In this document: piece after piece, positions 18,626-27,456 of the stretch
How the letters are laid out: each line of letters begins with the position of its first letter
Numbering within the stretch: the first letter of the stretch is position 1
Assembly: GCA_017935675.1 (NCBI GenBank)
Contig: JAGBHE010000071.1
Location: 1 to 64,000, forward strand
Reading direction: 5' to 3'
DNA: 64,000 bases
Origin: Clostridia bacterium
GTDB taxonomy: Bacteria > Bacillota > Clostridia > UBA1381
Program-made: the position numbers and the translations under genes
Notes under the pieces: model-generated
What the model was told of the DNA's origin: nothing
Databases searched by the model: none
Seen by the model: the letters and a program-made list of their open reading frames with translations, nothing else

Positions 18626-20464
18626 TTAATATATATTAATAATGCGCTCATATCCCTGTTTGAGCGGAATCATATTTGTAAAACTGCTCCAAAATATATG
18701 TTTTATTTCTGTATCTCTTATATCGTCCGGCAAATCTGCCGCTTTTTCAACTGCAATAGCCGTTTCTGCGCCTTCCGCAAGCGTAAACCCATTTGAAACA
18801 GAAACAGAATACAGCAATCTGCCGTCATATACAGCGGTAATAATTTTGGCGTCAGTTATATTTTCATCAGAGTTGTTTTTTATATCAAACACTGTTTTAA
18901 CAGTTCCGCCGCCGCTTATAATTTCACATAATTCGCCGTTTTCATCTGTATACAGGTAACTTATACCCTTAACTTCCAATGTCTCGGAATACTTTTGGAC
19001 AAGTCTCTCGGAGACACTGCTCATTTCGGCATCAGTCAGAGCATACGGAAAAACCACCGCTTCGGCAAGAATAAAATCTGTTCCGCCGATTGTGAATATT
19101 CCATTGTCCCTCCAGCCGTCCCTATGCTCGCTTAAAGTACGGCACTCACCGTTTATATAACCTTGTACGCTTACCGCTTCTCCGTTATTTTTCACGCGGG
19201 CGGCATATACCGCAAACTCTCCGCATTCTCCGATTGTTTCTCTTTTTCCGCCTGTTTTCAGATAAATCTTATTTTCCGATTTTTCAAATCCTATACCATT
19301 CTCTCCTAAAGATAATATATTTCCATCTTCCGATTTACTAAAATCCGCCGCCAGAAAAACCGTGCTTTCTCCTGCCGGCATTTCTGCCGCCGCAACGCGC
19401 GCAATATCTCCGCCTTTAAAAATATACGCTCCAAAACTGTTTCTGTAATTTTCAATATATTCCGGCATTTGATCTGCCGAAATCAATTCGGGTGAATTTC
19501 CTTTCCCCGAATAGTCGGGTATTTCCATAAATCCATTGACATTTATATCGGCCGGATATGAATTTCCTTTAAGCCACATAACACTGTCCGAGAAGCTTAC
19601 GCCTTTCTTGCTTTTATCTGCCGGTTTAAAATACTTTTCGGAAATATATTCGCTTACCCCGAGTATTTCCTCCTCAGATAACGCTCTTGCAAATATGATT
19701 ACTTCGGCGAACTCCGCATCAGGCGTTTCACTCTTAAACTCCCAGCGTGACCCCAGCGTAAAACCTGCATATGTATTAAAACGAGCTTCACTGTTATATG
19801 CCCTGTTTCCGAAATTCGCTTTCATATCAAGCATAGTCCGATCTGTTTCTTCATCATACAAGCTGTAATATGTTTTAAGACTTGTCGATGACCAGCTTCC
19901 GTTATTTTCTATGTTTTCATATCTTGATATAAAATTTTTATATACATTGAATTCAAATCCGACATTATTAAACTGCCGATCCTTATTTATATCTCCTGAA
20001 CTGCTGTTCATAGACGCACTTTCAATGTTATTGTTGAGAAGATATGTTTCAAACGTATTATGCGTTTTCTTATAGTTCGGCGTTGACGTGGAAAACATGC
20101 CTTTGTACGCCTGGTGGTTCTTCATATTTCCAACAATGAAGATTGTGCTGCTCCCCACATATTTTTCAGCAAAATCAACATAAAAATATTCTGTTTCATT
20201 TGAATTCAGCAACATTGCACGGTGACCGTTCAATGCGTTTTCTTTAACCTCCGGGCTTCCCACGGCTGTCATATGATTCTCTTTTCGAGAATGGTCGCGC
20301 CATTTTCCAACACCGTCTATATTTTCTATTCCGGTATCGGCATATGTCCAAAGCATAAGGCTTTCATCGCTTTTCCAATTCCAATCGGCGGCCTCAGCTG
20401 TGCAAACCGACTGCAGCATGATAAACAAAACTGCCACAGCTTGTATAAATGTTAATTTTCTCAA
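18626..20464 (-). CDS. Secreted protein with two LamG-like domains
   Basis: A protein of about 612 residues with a signal peptide ending near TAEAAD. The first LamG-like domain (about 30-285) carries WRDHSRKENHMT, SSTIFIVGNM and ARALSEEEILGVSEYI. A second, more diverged one (about 290-500) contains SVMWLKGNSYPAD, STVFLAADF and DAEMSSVSERL. A C-terminal beta domain ends HIFWSSF...PLKQGYE. The frame opens with GTG at 20473 overlapping the upstream stop, but AGGGAG sits 8 bases before a TTG at 20464, which I prefer. It is the closest relative of the 17439 gene product. Likely a glycan-binding helper for the extracellular enzymes of this locus. Confidence 0.68.
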   Translation of the reverse strand: MRKLTFIQAVAVLFIMLQSVCTAEAADWNWKSDESLMLWTYADTGIENIDGVGKWRDHSRKENHMTAVGSPEVKENALNGHRAMLLNSNETEYFYVDFAEKYVGSSTIFIVGNMKNHQAYKGMFSTSTPNYKKTHNTFETYLLNNNIESASMNSSSGDINKDRQFNNVGFEFNVYKNFISRYENIENNGSWSSTSLKTYYSLYDEETDRTMLDMKANFGNRAYNSEARFNTYAGFTLGSRWEFKSETPDAEFAEVIIFARALSEEEILGVSEYISEKYFKPADKSKKGVSFSDSVMWLKGNSYPADINVNGFMEIPDYSGKGNSPELISADQMPEYIENYRNSFGAYIFKGGDIARVAAAEMPAGESTVFLAADFSKSEDGNILSLGENGIGFEKSENKIYLKTGGKRETIGECGEFAVYAARVKNNGEAVSVQGYINGECRTLSEHRDGWRDNGIFTIGGTDFILAEAVVFPYALTDAEMSSVSERLVQKYSETLEVKGISYLYTDENGELCEIISGGGTVKTVFDIKNNSDENITDAKIITAVYDGRLLYSVSVSNGFTLAEGAETAIAVEKAADLPDDIRDTEIKHIFWSSFTNMIPLKQGYERIINIY

Positions 20465-20469
20465 CGATA

Positions 20470-21768
20470 TCACTCCCTGCTTGCTTTTTCTGCCTTTTCC
20501 TGTGCTGTCTTTAATTCTTCATATATATCCAAATTATCATCTTTTAAAATATTATTCAGCGCTTCGTTAAGATACTCTCCTACAATGCCTTTCCCGTAAT
20601 ATTCCATCTTATAATTATTTTGAGCGCTGTTAAGTACATCCAATATATTTTTATCCGCTATTGTCTGCTTCAAATCAATATCGTTTCTGACAGATACATA
20701 TGAGCTTGCAGTATTATTTTCCTCATTTGAATCTCGCTGCTTTTTAAGGTATTCCTTGCTCCTCAAGTAAGAAATATATTTGAATGCCGCTTCCTTTACA
20801 TGCGGCGGCGACTGCGCGTTAATGCTGTACATATTACCGCCGAACTGCGATGGATTTTTACCTGCGGGACCTACGGGAAACACAGCGTACCCGATATCTT
20901 CTTTATTCATTCCCGCTTCTGTAAAAACATTTATGTCTCCAATCGCTCCGAATGTTATTCCTACTTTTCCCTTCGCAAACCGCTTCTGTAATTCCGCATT
21001 TGTTATATCCAGCTCCGGGCAGATTACCCTCTCTGTTTTTAAGCGTCTGTACAGCTCTGCGGCTTTTATAACAGCTTCATCTGTGAAATTACATATTATT
21101 TCCCCTTTTTCTCCCTTATAAGTCAATTCACCGCCAGCCTGCCATACAAAGAACTCAAACCACCAGTCTACCCATTCTCCGGTCAAAAGCCCGAATCCTA
21201 CTTGATTTTTCCCGGAATCCGTAAGAATTTTTGCATATTCCAGAAGCTCGTCCCAGTTTTTGGGCGGTTCTTCCAGATTTGCTTCTCTGAATAGTTTTTT
21301 ATTGTACACCATCCCCATATAGTAACAGTCACCGGGAACTCCGTAAATCCTGCCGTCTACTGTACAATTTTCCAATATATCCGACTTAAACGCTCCGGCT
21401 TCCTCCCATGCGCTCATGTAATCGTTCAGAGGCTCAAGCATATTTTTATCCGCATATCTGCTTAACATAGGATAAGATAAGATTATCATATCCGGAGCGT
21501 TTTTATTTGCCTGAGCTATCTCAAAGTCTGCAACCCTGTCTCCGTTATGAACTACTTTTTTTAATATAATATTTTTATTTCTTCGTTCAAATTCACGGTT
21601 CATGTCTTCCATAAAAGTACTGTAATTCCCGGAATTACCTATCCAATCGACAATTTGGACACTTTTGTTATCGGCCGGATCCCCCGCATATGTGTTATCC
21701 GATAAATTACATCCGCTTAATACCGTCCATAAAAGTATTAAAACCAGCGCTCCAAAACTTCGTTTCAA
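20470..21768 (-). CDS. Orphan sugar-binding lipoprotein
   Basis: A family 1 extracellular solute-binding protein of about 432 residues with a lipobox (TVLSGC). The open frame reaches 21810, but the first residues are unlike a signal peptide. A TTG at 21768, 7 bases after AGAGG, gives a clean lipoprotein signal (KRSFGALVLILLWTVLSGC). Downstream motifs fit the family: VDWIGNSGNYS at the mature N-terminus and FPVGPAGKNPSQFGGN at the hinge. No permease gene adjoins it; the nearest permeases (2843-4672) have their own binding protein. It lies just after the histidine kinase and response regulator, so it may feed that sensor or serve as a second receptor for a remote permease. Its end overlaps the next gene. 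Confidence 0.82.
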   Translation of the reverse strand: MKRSFGALVLILLWTVLSGCNLSDNTYAGDPADNKSVQIVDWIGNSGNYSTFMEDMNREFERRNKNIILKKVVHNGDRVADFEIAQANKNAPDMIILSYPMLSRYADKNMLEPLNDYMSAWEEAGAFKSDILENCTVDGRIYGVPGDCYYMGMVYNKKLFREANLEEPPKNWDELLEYAKILTDSGKNQVGFGLLTGEWVDWWFEFFVWQAGGELTYKGEKGEIICNFTDEAVIKAAELYRRLKTERVICPELDITNAELQKRFAKGKVGITFGAIGDINVFTEAGMNKEDIGYAVFPVGPAGKNPSQFGGNMYSINAQSPPHVKEAAFKYISYLRSKEYLKKQRDSNEENNTASSYVSVRNDIDLKQTIADKNILDVLNSAQNNYKMEYYGKGIVGEYLNEALNNILKDDNLDIYEELKTAQEKAEKASRE

Positions 21769-21800
21769 CTTTAATCCTCTTTCCTTTCCATGCTGTTTAC

Positions 21801-21829
21801 ATTGTAGCACTTACCAAACAACTTTTAAA
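21801..21829 (-). promoter_or_regulatory. Possible promoter for orphan binding protein
   Basis: On the minus strand TTTAAA (21829-21824) and TACAAT (21806-21801) are separated by 17 bases in the gap after the response-regulator gene. Only a moderate match at -35. Confidence 0.35.
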
Positions 21830-21859
21830 CCCAAAAATTCAATAAAAATGGTTCGATAT

Positions 21860-23392
21860 TTAAACATCTGATACTCTTTTATATTCCTTTGGCGTATATC
21901 CCGTCAATTCTTTAAAAACAGTACTGAAATGCTTCGAGCTTTCATATCCTACCATATAAGAAATATCATATATTTTATATGAGCTGTTTCTGAGCAACTC
22001 CTTCGCTTTATCTATTCTTACCTTTGTCAGATAATCAATAAAATTCATTCCTGTTTCTTCTCTGAAAAGCTTGCTTAAATATACCGGATGAGCGTAAACT
22101 GCTTTTGAAATACTCTCGAGTGTTATATGCTCGCTGTAATTCTCCGTAATATACTTTTTCATTTTAGACACAAGCGTATGCTCCTGCATATTTTCATTAT
22201 TATTAATTATTTCTACCGCTTGATTTATATAATCTTTCAATTCATCAATAACAGCATTTTCGGATACTTTATACAAAATACTCCTTATTACCGAAAGGGT
22301 AACCTGCTGGAAATCCGAACCGGCACCAATATTCTCACTTATAAATTTATTTATAGTCAGAATTATTTCGATACACATATCCCATGTAAATTTATTTCCG
22401 CACTTTTCCATCAGCTCCGCTGTATACTTATGGAGCTCCTTAACCATTTTTTCGGTCAAAAGCTCATATATTTTTTGTTCCGAAGCATCTGTAAGCAGTT
22501 CCATGCCTTTTAAATATTCATTCAGCTCATCAAAATAAAGTATATTCTGTCCTTTTTTTATCAGTCTGTATTCAAGAGTCTTTCCCGCGTTTATAAATGC
22601 TTTCTGCCACTGCTCAAATGACGTTACGTTCTGACTTACAGAAATATAATAAGAGTCCTTCCCTACACGGCGGTCTATTAATTCAGATACCGCATTCACA
22701 TATTTTTTATATTCCGCACCCGGTATAACCACTGTTATTTCCTTTATTCCGCTGTCAAAGCAAAAGCCTCTGCCGGTCAAAATTCCCGCATGTATCTCGC
22801 TTATAAGCCCTATCTTTTCATCTCCGCCTATGTTCTCTTTGTCAAGATGAACTCTTATAAAACGCGTATCTGTTTCTTCCGCTTCAATACCCATTTGCCC
22901 CAGCGCGGCAAAAATTTCACGGCGCGATTCATATGCACCATGCACTATTTTATTCAAAAAACATTCCTCTTTGAATAAATCCCGTTCGTTCTTTATAACA
23001 TTCAGCTCACGCTCCTCAAGAATTTTTTTCCGCATTTTTTCAATGCATTCGCTCAATTCTTCAAGATTAACTGGCTTTGTCAAATACGCGTAGGCTCCCA
23101 AATCAATCGCTTTTTTTACATAATCAAATTCATCATATCCTGATAGAATAATAGTTTTTATATCGGGGTATTCCCGCATCACCTTATCTATAAGCTCCAG
23201 ACCGGAAATGCCATCCATAACTATATCTGTCAGTATTATGTCGATGTCCGTATTACCAAGGCATTTAAGTGCATCTTCACCGGAGGCTGCAACGCTTTTT
23301 ACCTCGCACCCCATTTCTTCCCATTTTACATATTTTGCCAAACCGTTCCTTATTGTTTTTTCATCATCGACAATCATTACATTAAGCATCAT
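21860..23392 (-). CDS. Two-component response regulator, AraC type (YesN-like)
   Basis: A protein of about 510 residues. The N-terminal receiver domain (about 1-125) has the acidic pocket MIVDDE, the phospho-acceptor Asp in LTDIVMDG near residue 54, and the conserved SGYDEF and KPVNLEEL. A central linker follows, then two AraC-type helix-turn-helix motifs (about 410-505) with YLSKLFREETGMNFIDYL and a second ending TVFKELTGYTPKEYK. The frame opens at GTG 23398; the ATGs at 23392 and 23389 are better placed after AAGGAG. It overlaps the sensor kinase gene by about 10 bases, so the two are made together. Phosphorylated protein probably activates this locus, including the genes upstream of it. 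Confidence 0.92.
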   Translation of the reverse strand: MMLNVMIVDDEKTIRNGLAKYVKWEEMGCEVKSVAASGEDALKCLGNTDIDIILTDIVMDGISGLELIDKVMREYPDIKTIILSGYDEFDYVKKAIDLGAYAYLTKPVNLEELSECIEKMRKKILEERELNVIKNERDLFKEECFLNKIVHGAYESRREIFAALGQMGIEAEETDTRFIRVHLDKENIGGDEKIGLISEIHAGILTGRGFCFDSGIKEITVVIPGAEYKKYVNAVSELIDRRVGKDSYYISVSQNVTSFEQWQKAFINAGKTLEYRLIKKGQNILYFDELNEYLKGMELLTDASEQKIYELLTEKMVKELHKYTAELMEKCGNKFTWDMCIEIILTINKFISENIGAGSDFQQVTLSVIRSILYKVSENAVIDELKDYINQAVEIINNNENMQEHTLVSKMKKYITENYSEHITLESISKAVYAHPVYLSKLFREETGMNFIDYLTKVRIDKAKELLRNSSYKIYDISYMVGYESSKHFSTVFKELTGYTPKEYKRVSDV

Positions 23393-25268
23393 GTACACTC
23401 CTTTTCCCTAACGGCATACGTATAAAAACGCTTATACCGCGGTCTCCATTACTTTTTACAGATAATCCATACTCTTCTCCGAACATCAGCTTAATTCTTT
23501 CGTTTGTATTGTATAAACCGATACTTTTTCCGTTACGCTCTCCCGATTCAAGATTTTTACTCAGCTCCGCAAGCTTTTCTTCAGACATCCCTATTCCGTT
23601 ATCACTCACTATAATTATAAGCTTTTCATTTTCGCGTTCCGCCTTAATTGTTATGGCATTGTCATCTGTGTTTTTAAAGCCATGTATGACGGCATTTTCG
23701 ATAAGCGGCTGTAAAACAAAGTTTACAGTTTCGCATTTCTTCACCTCGTCATCAATCTCTGTGCCGAATACAATATTTTTATCAAAAATCAGATTTAGCA
23801 CGTCAATATAATCTCCTGCCTGTTCAACTTCTTTTTCTATGGTAACCAGCTTTTCGGTCTGCCTTGTAACACGCCGGAGCACTCCCGCAAATGCCTGTAT
23901 TACCTTGCTTACATGATTTTCTCCGTCATTCTGCTCTATGCTTTTCCATCTGATAACCTCCAGCATATTGTATATAAAATGCGGATTTATCTGCATTCTC
24001 AGTGCTTCAAGCTGCGCTTCCTTACGCCGTATTTCCTCCTCCTGATTAATAATCTGCATTTTATAAACACGCTGTATCAATTCATCTATTCTTGACAGCA
24101 TTGAATTGTATTTATCCCCGAGATAAGCTATTTCATCCTTTGCTCCAACATCATCCTTATATCCTGTTTCTATCTCATTATCCTTGCCGGACTTATCCAT
24201 CGACCGCATAAGTTTTTCCAGCGGATTGTTTATACTTTTTACTATTACATACGATAACAAAACCCCGGGTATTACCAGAAGCAGGTTTACAAAAATCACC
24301 ATCCAGCGTATGCTGTCAATGGTTTTGGTCATATTTTTATCTTTTATCATTTGTATAACATAAAAACCGGTAGATGTAATTTCTTTTACAAAAACCCTGT
24401 ATTTTTCGTTATTTTTCTTTAAATATACGTTCTCTCCTCCATGCTCCGTAACATACCTTATTTCATCGTTATCAAGCTCTATACGGCTCTGTGCCGTAAG
24501 TGTGGATATACCGCCCCTGTCCGAAACAAGAAACAGATTCTCCGACAGATTGTCGCTCGGCAGAAAATCATCTGTGAATAAATTGGTTGATATATTTATA
24601 AGTATAATGCCCAGTGGTTCTTCCTCCCATGAATTGGGAATCGCTTTCATAAGCATTATATTTGTATCAAATGTATAGCCGTTTAATTGGCTTATTATAA
24701 TATCATCCGTATTCTTCAGGTCATACCAACAGGTAATACCGCTTGCACTGACTGCTTTTTTATATATATCTGAAGCAATCAGTCCCTCCTTATCCGCTAC
24801 ACGTCCGCCTTTAAGTGAATTTTCATAATTTATCTGATTAAATTCATCATATGAATTTATTATTTCCAAATTCAATATATATTCATTTTCTGTTGTATTA
24901 TAAAGATAATTATTTATATACTTTTTATATTTTTCCGCTCTTTCCCAATCTCTGCCTATTACAGCACTGTGATGCTGCAATAGCCACATCTTTAGTTCTT
25001 CATTTGCGCTTATATTCTGTGCTATATTATCAAACATCACCAGTCTCTGCTTTGTTATTTCCGATACACTCTGTATATACTGCGATGCATAAACGCTTGT
25101 TTCTTCTTTGATATTTTTTTCGTATTGAAACAATAATACTATATTAATGCTTACTGTCGGCACAATTATTAAAAAAGTAACTAAAGCAATGAGTCTTTTC
25201 AAAAGACTCATTGCTCTGAGTTTCTTCTCTATTTTCTGACTAAGTTCAAGAATTTTTTTGTTTGTCAT
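23382..25268 (-). CDS. Sensor histidine kinase (YesM-like)
   Basis: A protein of 628 residues with a transmembrane helix near 23-45, a roughly 280-residue extracellular sensor domain, a second helix near 325-350 and a HAMP linker. The His_kinase domain carries the phospho-acceptor His in QINPHFIYNMLE, and the ATPase domain has QPLIENAVIHGF, SDNGIGM and SIGLYNTNERI. The YesM/LytS class senses extracellular sugars directly or through binding proteins. Partner of the overlapping response-regulator gene. It begins 18 bases after the beta-helix gene, so regulator and enzymes share one transcription direction. Confidence 0.92.
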   Translation of the reverse strand: MTNKKILELSQKIEKKLRAMSLLKRLIALVTFLIIVPTVSINIVLLFQYEKNIKEETSVYASQYIQSVSEITKQRLVMFDNIAQNISANEELKMWLLQHHSAVIGRDWERAEKYKKYINNYLYNTTENEYILNLEIINSYDEFNQINYENSLKGGRVADKEGLIASDIYKKAVSASGITCWYDLKNTDDIIISQLNGYTFDTNIMLMKAIPNSWEEEPLGIILINISTNLFTDDFLPSDNLSENLFLVSDRGGISTLTAQSRIELDNDEIRYVTEHGGENVYLKKNNEKYRVFVKEITSTGFYVIQMIKDKNMTKTIDSIRWMVIFVNLLLVIPGVLLSYVIVKSINNPLEKLMRSMDKSGKDNEIETGYKDDVGAKDEIAYLGDKYNSMLSRIDELIQRVYKMQIINQEEEIRRKEAQLEALRMQINPHFIYNMLEVIRWKSIEQNDGENHVSKVIQAFAGVLRRVTRQTEKLVTIEKEVEQAGDYIDVLNLIFDKNIVFGTEIDDEVKKCETVNFVLQPLIENAVIHGFKNTDDNAITIKAERENEKLIIIVSDNGIGMSEEKLAELSKNLESGERNGKSIGLYNTNERIKLMFGEEYGLSVKSNGDRGISVFIRMPLGKRSVHDA

Positions 25269-25286
25269 ACTATTCCTTTTTACTCT

Positions 25287-27431
25287 TTATATTCCTATAT
25301 TTGAATCAAACGTAGGCTGCATTTTCATCGGATCAAAGTTACGGAAGTTGTCGTCAAGGTTATCATGTACATTGTTATAGTTGAACTGCGTTCTTCCTCC
25401 TTCGTCTCCATAGCTCGCTCCGTCAATCGCAATTCCTCTGGTTGAACCTTCACTTATTTCATTCGCATCTATCACAAGATTACTAAGCGGGCTTGCGTGC
25501 ATCCAGAAATGAATCGACGCATGATTGTGACCGTTGTGACCGCAGCGGTATATATCATTATGCTGTATTTTAACGTTGTTTATGGCTGTGGAACGTGATT
25601 CTCCCAGTGTTTCTGTCGTTATGATAAGTCCCGCAAGATATGCCGAGCTTACAATATTATCCGCATAAACAATATCACTTCCGCCAACTATACTCATTCC
25701 TCTGCCCCAATATGTGCTTGAAATTGTATTATATCTCGCAACCAGATTCTGCGCTATTCTGCCGTTGCTGTCACAATAATCCTGACGTATAACAATGGCA
25801 ATGCCATCGTCGCCGCATCCGCGTATATGATTGTTTATCGCAATGTTATTAATCTGAGGCACATCTCCGAAATGTATTGCATCGGCATAAATTCCTCTCA
25901 TACGGCAGTTCTTTATTACCGAATTACTCAATCCTGCCCAACCGGTAACAGTACTGAGATTTCTAAACCACACATTGTCTATTGTTACATTGTTGCCGGA
26001 CAAATCTCCGTTACCCATTATCGCTATTCCCTGATCGTCACGGAAAGTAGAATTACCCGATATCATCATATCCGAAATAGTTATATTATCATTAAGTTTA
26101 AAACCAACATAACCGCCCCATGGATTTTTGGTAGGCGCTGTGACGGGACAATACAATTCCGTGTACCATATTCCCGCGCCCTTTAAGCTTACATTATCCG
26201 GAACTTTAATTTTATCTGTCTGTATAAACTGTCCTTCCGGCAGCCATACATGCTTTCCCTGGTCGGAAGCCGCCTGCACACAAGCTCTTATCGCTTCGGT
26301 ATCGTCATTATCATCATTCGGCACTGCTCCGTAATCACAAACCGAAATATATCCGTCAGGCATTATGCCTGCTTCCGGTGCCATTTCAAACTCCAAAAGA
26401 TCTATTCCGTAATATGCACATCTGTTTGACGGGTTTTTCTGAAATCTTATTTTATCGCCCGCCTTAACGTCAGCATTTATAATCTTTTCATCGAAACTGC
26501 GCTGATAGAAAAGCGTCTGCTGATCGTAGCAGTATGTTGACTCCAGCTCAACGTCGTCCTGCTGCACATCATTTATATACATTGTGATTGTTCCGCTTGA
26601 ATCCCGTGGAATTGTATATCGGAAAAGAAGCCTGTTAGCGTCAATCGGCGCGGTGAACTCCACATATTCCGTCTGCGCGCTGAGATGAACATAGCTTTTG
26701 CCGGATGCGGACTGAACCGCCTTTTGCTCCGGTGTGTTTTGCTGATTGTTATTGTCTCCTGTTGACGGATGTGTTTTCGTCGTGTTTACCGCTGCAGTCG
26801 GGCTGACTTTTGCTTCCTCCGCCTCAATGGTTACAAACGGCATTGTTGCTCCTTTAGGCTCCATATCCACCAGTTTTGCAAACCCAACCGATACAGGCTC
26901 TACTCCCGAATCATACGTGATGTATAATTTATGAACCCCCGTAACTGTATTGTCTATCGCCATAGGCTGGACTTCAAATACACCATCATCCGTTTTGCAG
27001 ACAATCAGCGTGCCTATTGCCTGTCCCTTTACGGAATCTATTCTTGCGCTGAGTGTTGCGCCTGTTTTTGAAGCCGACAACGACAGTGCAAGCGTTTTTA
27101 CGCCGTCGCCGAAATCAACGTTTTCATATGCAAAGCTGCCTTTGTTCCTCAGATCCTCAACAACACTTCCATCTGTTTTACAATTTACTTCTTCCGAAGG
27201 ATTATTAGCAATATAACCTTCCCTGTCCTCTAAATTGGACAAATCTATTATACGCTTTTTGGCAGCCGCTATTGTTTCTGTATAATCTTTCTCTACTCTG
27301 TCTCCAACAGCAGTCCATGCCGAATCGAGCGGTGTAAACCGCCATCCCTTTCTTACAGCTGCGTCCTCCGCGCCGGCAGCTGTGCCGCACATCAGTGTTA
27401 TTGCAGCAAATATACTTATGACTCGCTTCAT
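25287..27431 (-). CDS. Secreted beta-helix carbohydrate-active protein (GH87/pectate-lyase-like)
   Basis: A protein of about 714 residues. A signal peptide ends near TAAGAED, a CBM6/35-like beta-sandwich covers about 205-350 (EAEEAKV, then YVEFTAPIDANRLLFRY), and a right-handed beta-helix runs from about 365 to the end, opening DYGAVPNDDNDDTEAI as in pectate-lyase-3 domains. Acidic residues in YADAIHFGD and GCGDDGIAI sit where GH87 alpha-1,3-glucanases have their catalytic aspartates, so GH87-like hydrolysis is possible; a pectin-active enzyme is the alternative. The frame reaches 27467, but the ATG at 27431 follows GAGGAG at 9 bases and gives the signal peptide. It is a tandem paralog of the next upstream gene. 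Confidence 0.72.
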   Translation of the reverse strand: MKRVISIFAAITLMCGTAAGAEDAAVRKGWRFTPLDSAWTAVGDRVEKDYTETIAAAKKRIIDLSNLEDREGYIANNPSEEVNCKTDGSVVEDLRNKGSFAYENVDFGDGVKTLALSLSASKTGATLSARIDSVKGQAIGTLIVCKTDDGVFEVQPMAIDNTVTGVHKLYITYDSGVEPVSVGFAKLVDMEPKGATMPFVTIEAEEAKVSPTAAVNTTKTHPSTGDNNNQQNTPEQKAVQSASGKSYVHLSAQTEYVEFTAPIDANRLLFRYTIPRDSSGTITMYINDVQQDDVELESTYCYDQQTLFYQRSFDEKIINADVKAGDKIRFQKNPSNRCAYYGIDLLEFEMAPEAGIMPDGYISVCDYGAVPNDDNDDTEAIRACVQAASDQGKHVWLPEGQFIQTDKIKVPDNVSLKGAGIWYTELYCPVTAPTKNPWGGYVGFKLNDNITISDMMISGNSTFRDDQGIAIMGNGDLSGNNVTIDNVWFRNLSTVTGWAGLSNSVIKNCRMRGIYADAIHFGDVPQINNIAINNHIRGCGDDGIAIVIRQDYCDSNGRIAQNLVARYNTISSTYWGRGMSIVGGSDIVYADNIVSSAYLAGLIITTETLGESRSTAINNVKIQHNDIYRCGHNGHNHASIHFWMHASPLSNLVIDANEISEGSTRGIAIDGASYGDEGGRTQFNYNNVHDNLDDNFRNFDPMKMQPTFDSNIGI

Positions 27432-27456
27432 ATAATTTTTCTCCTCTTCTTTTATT

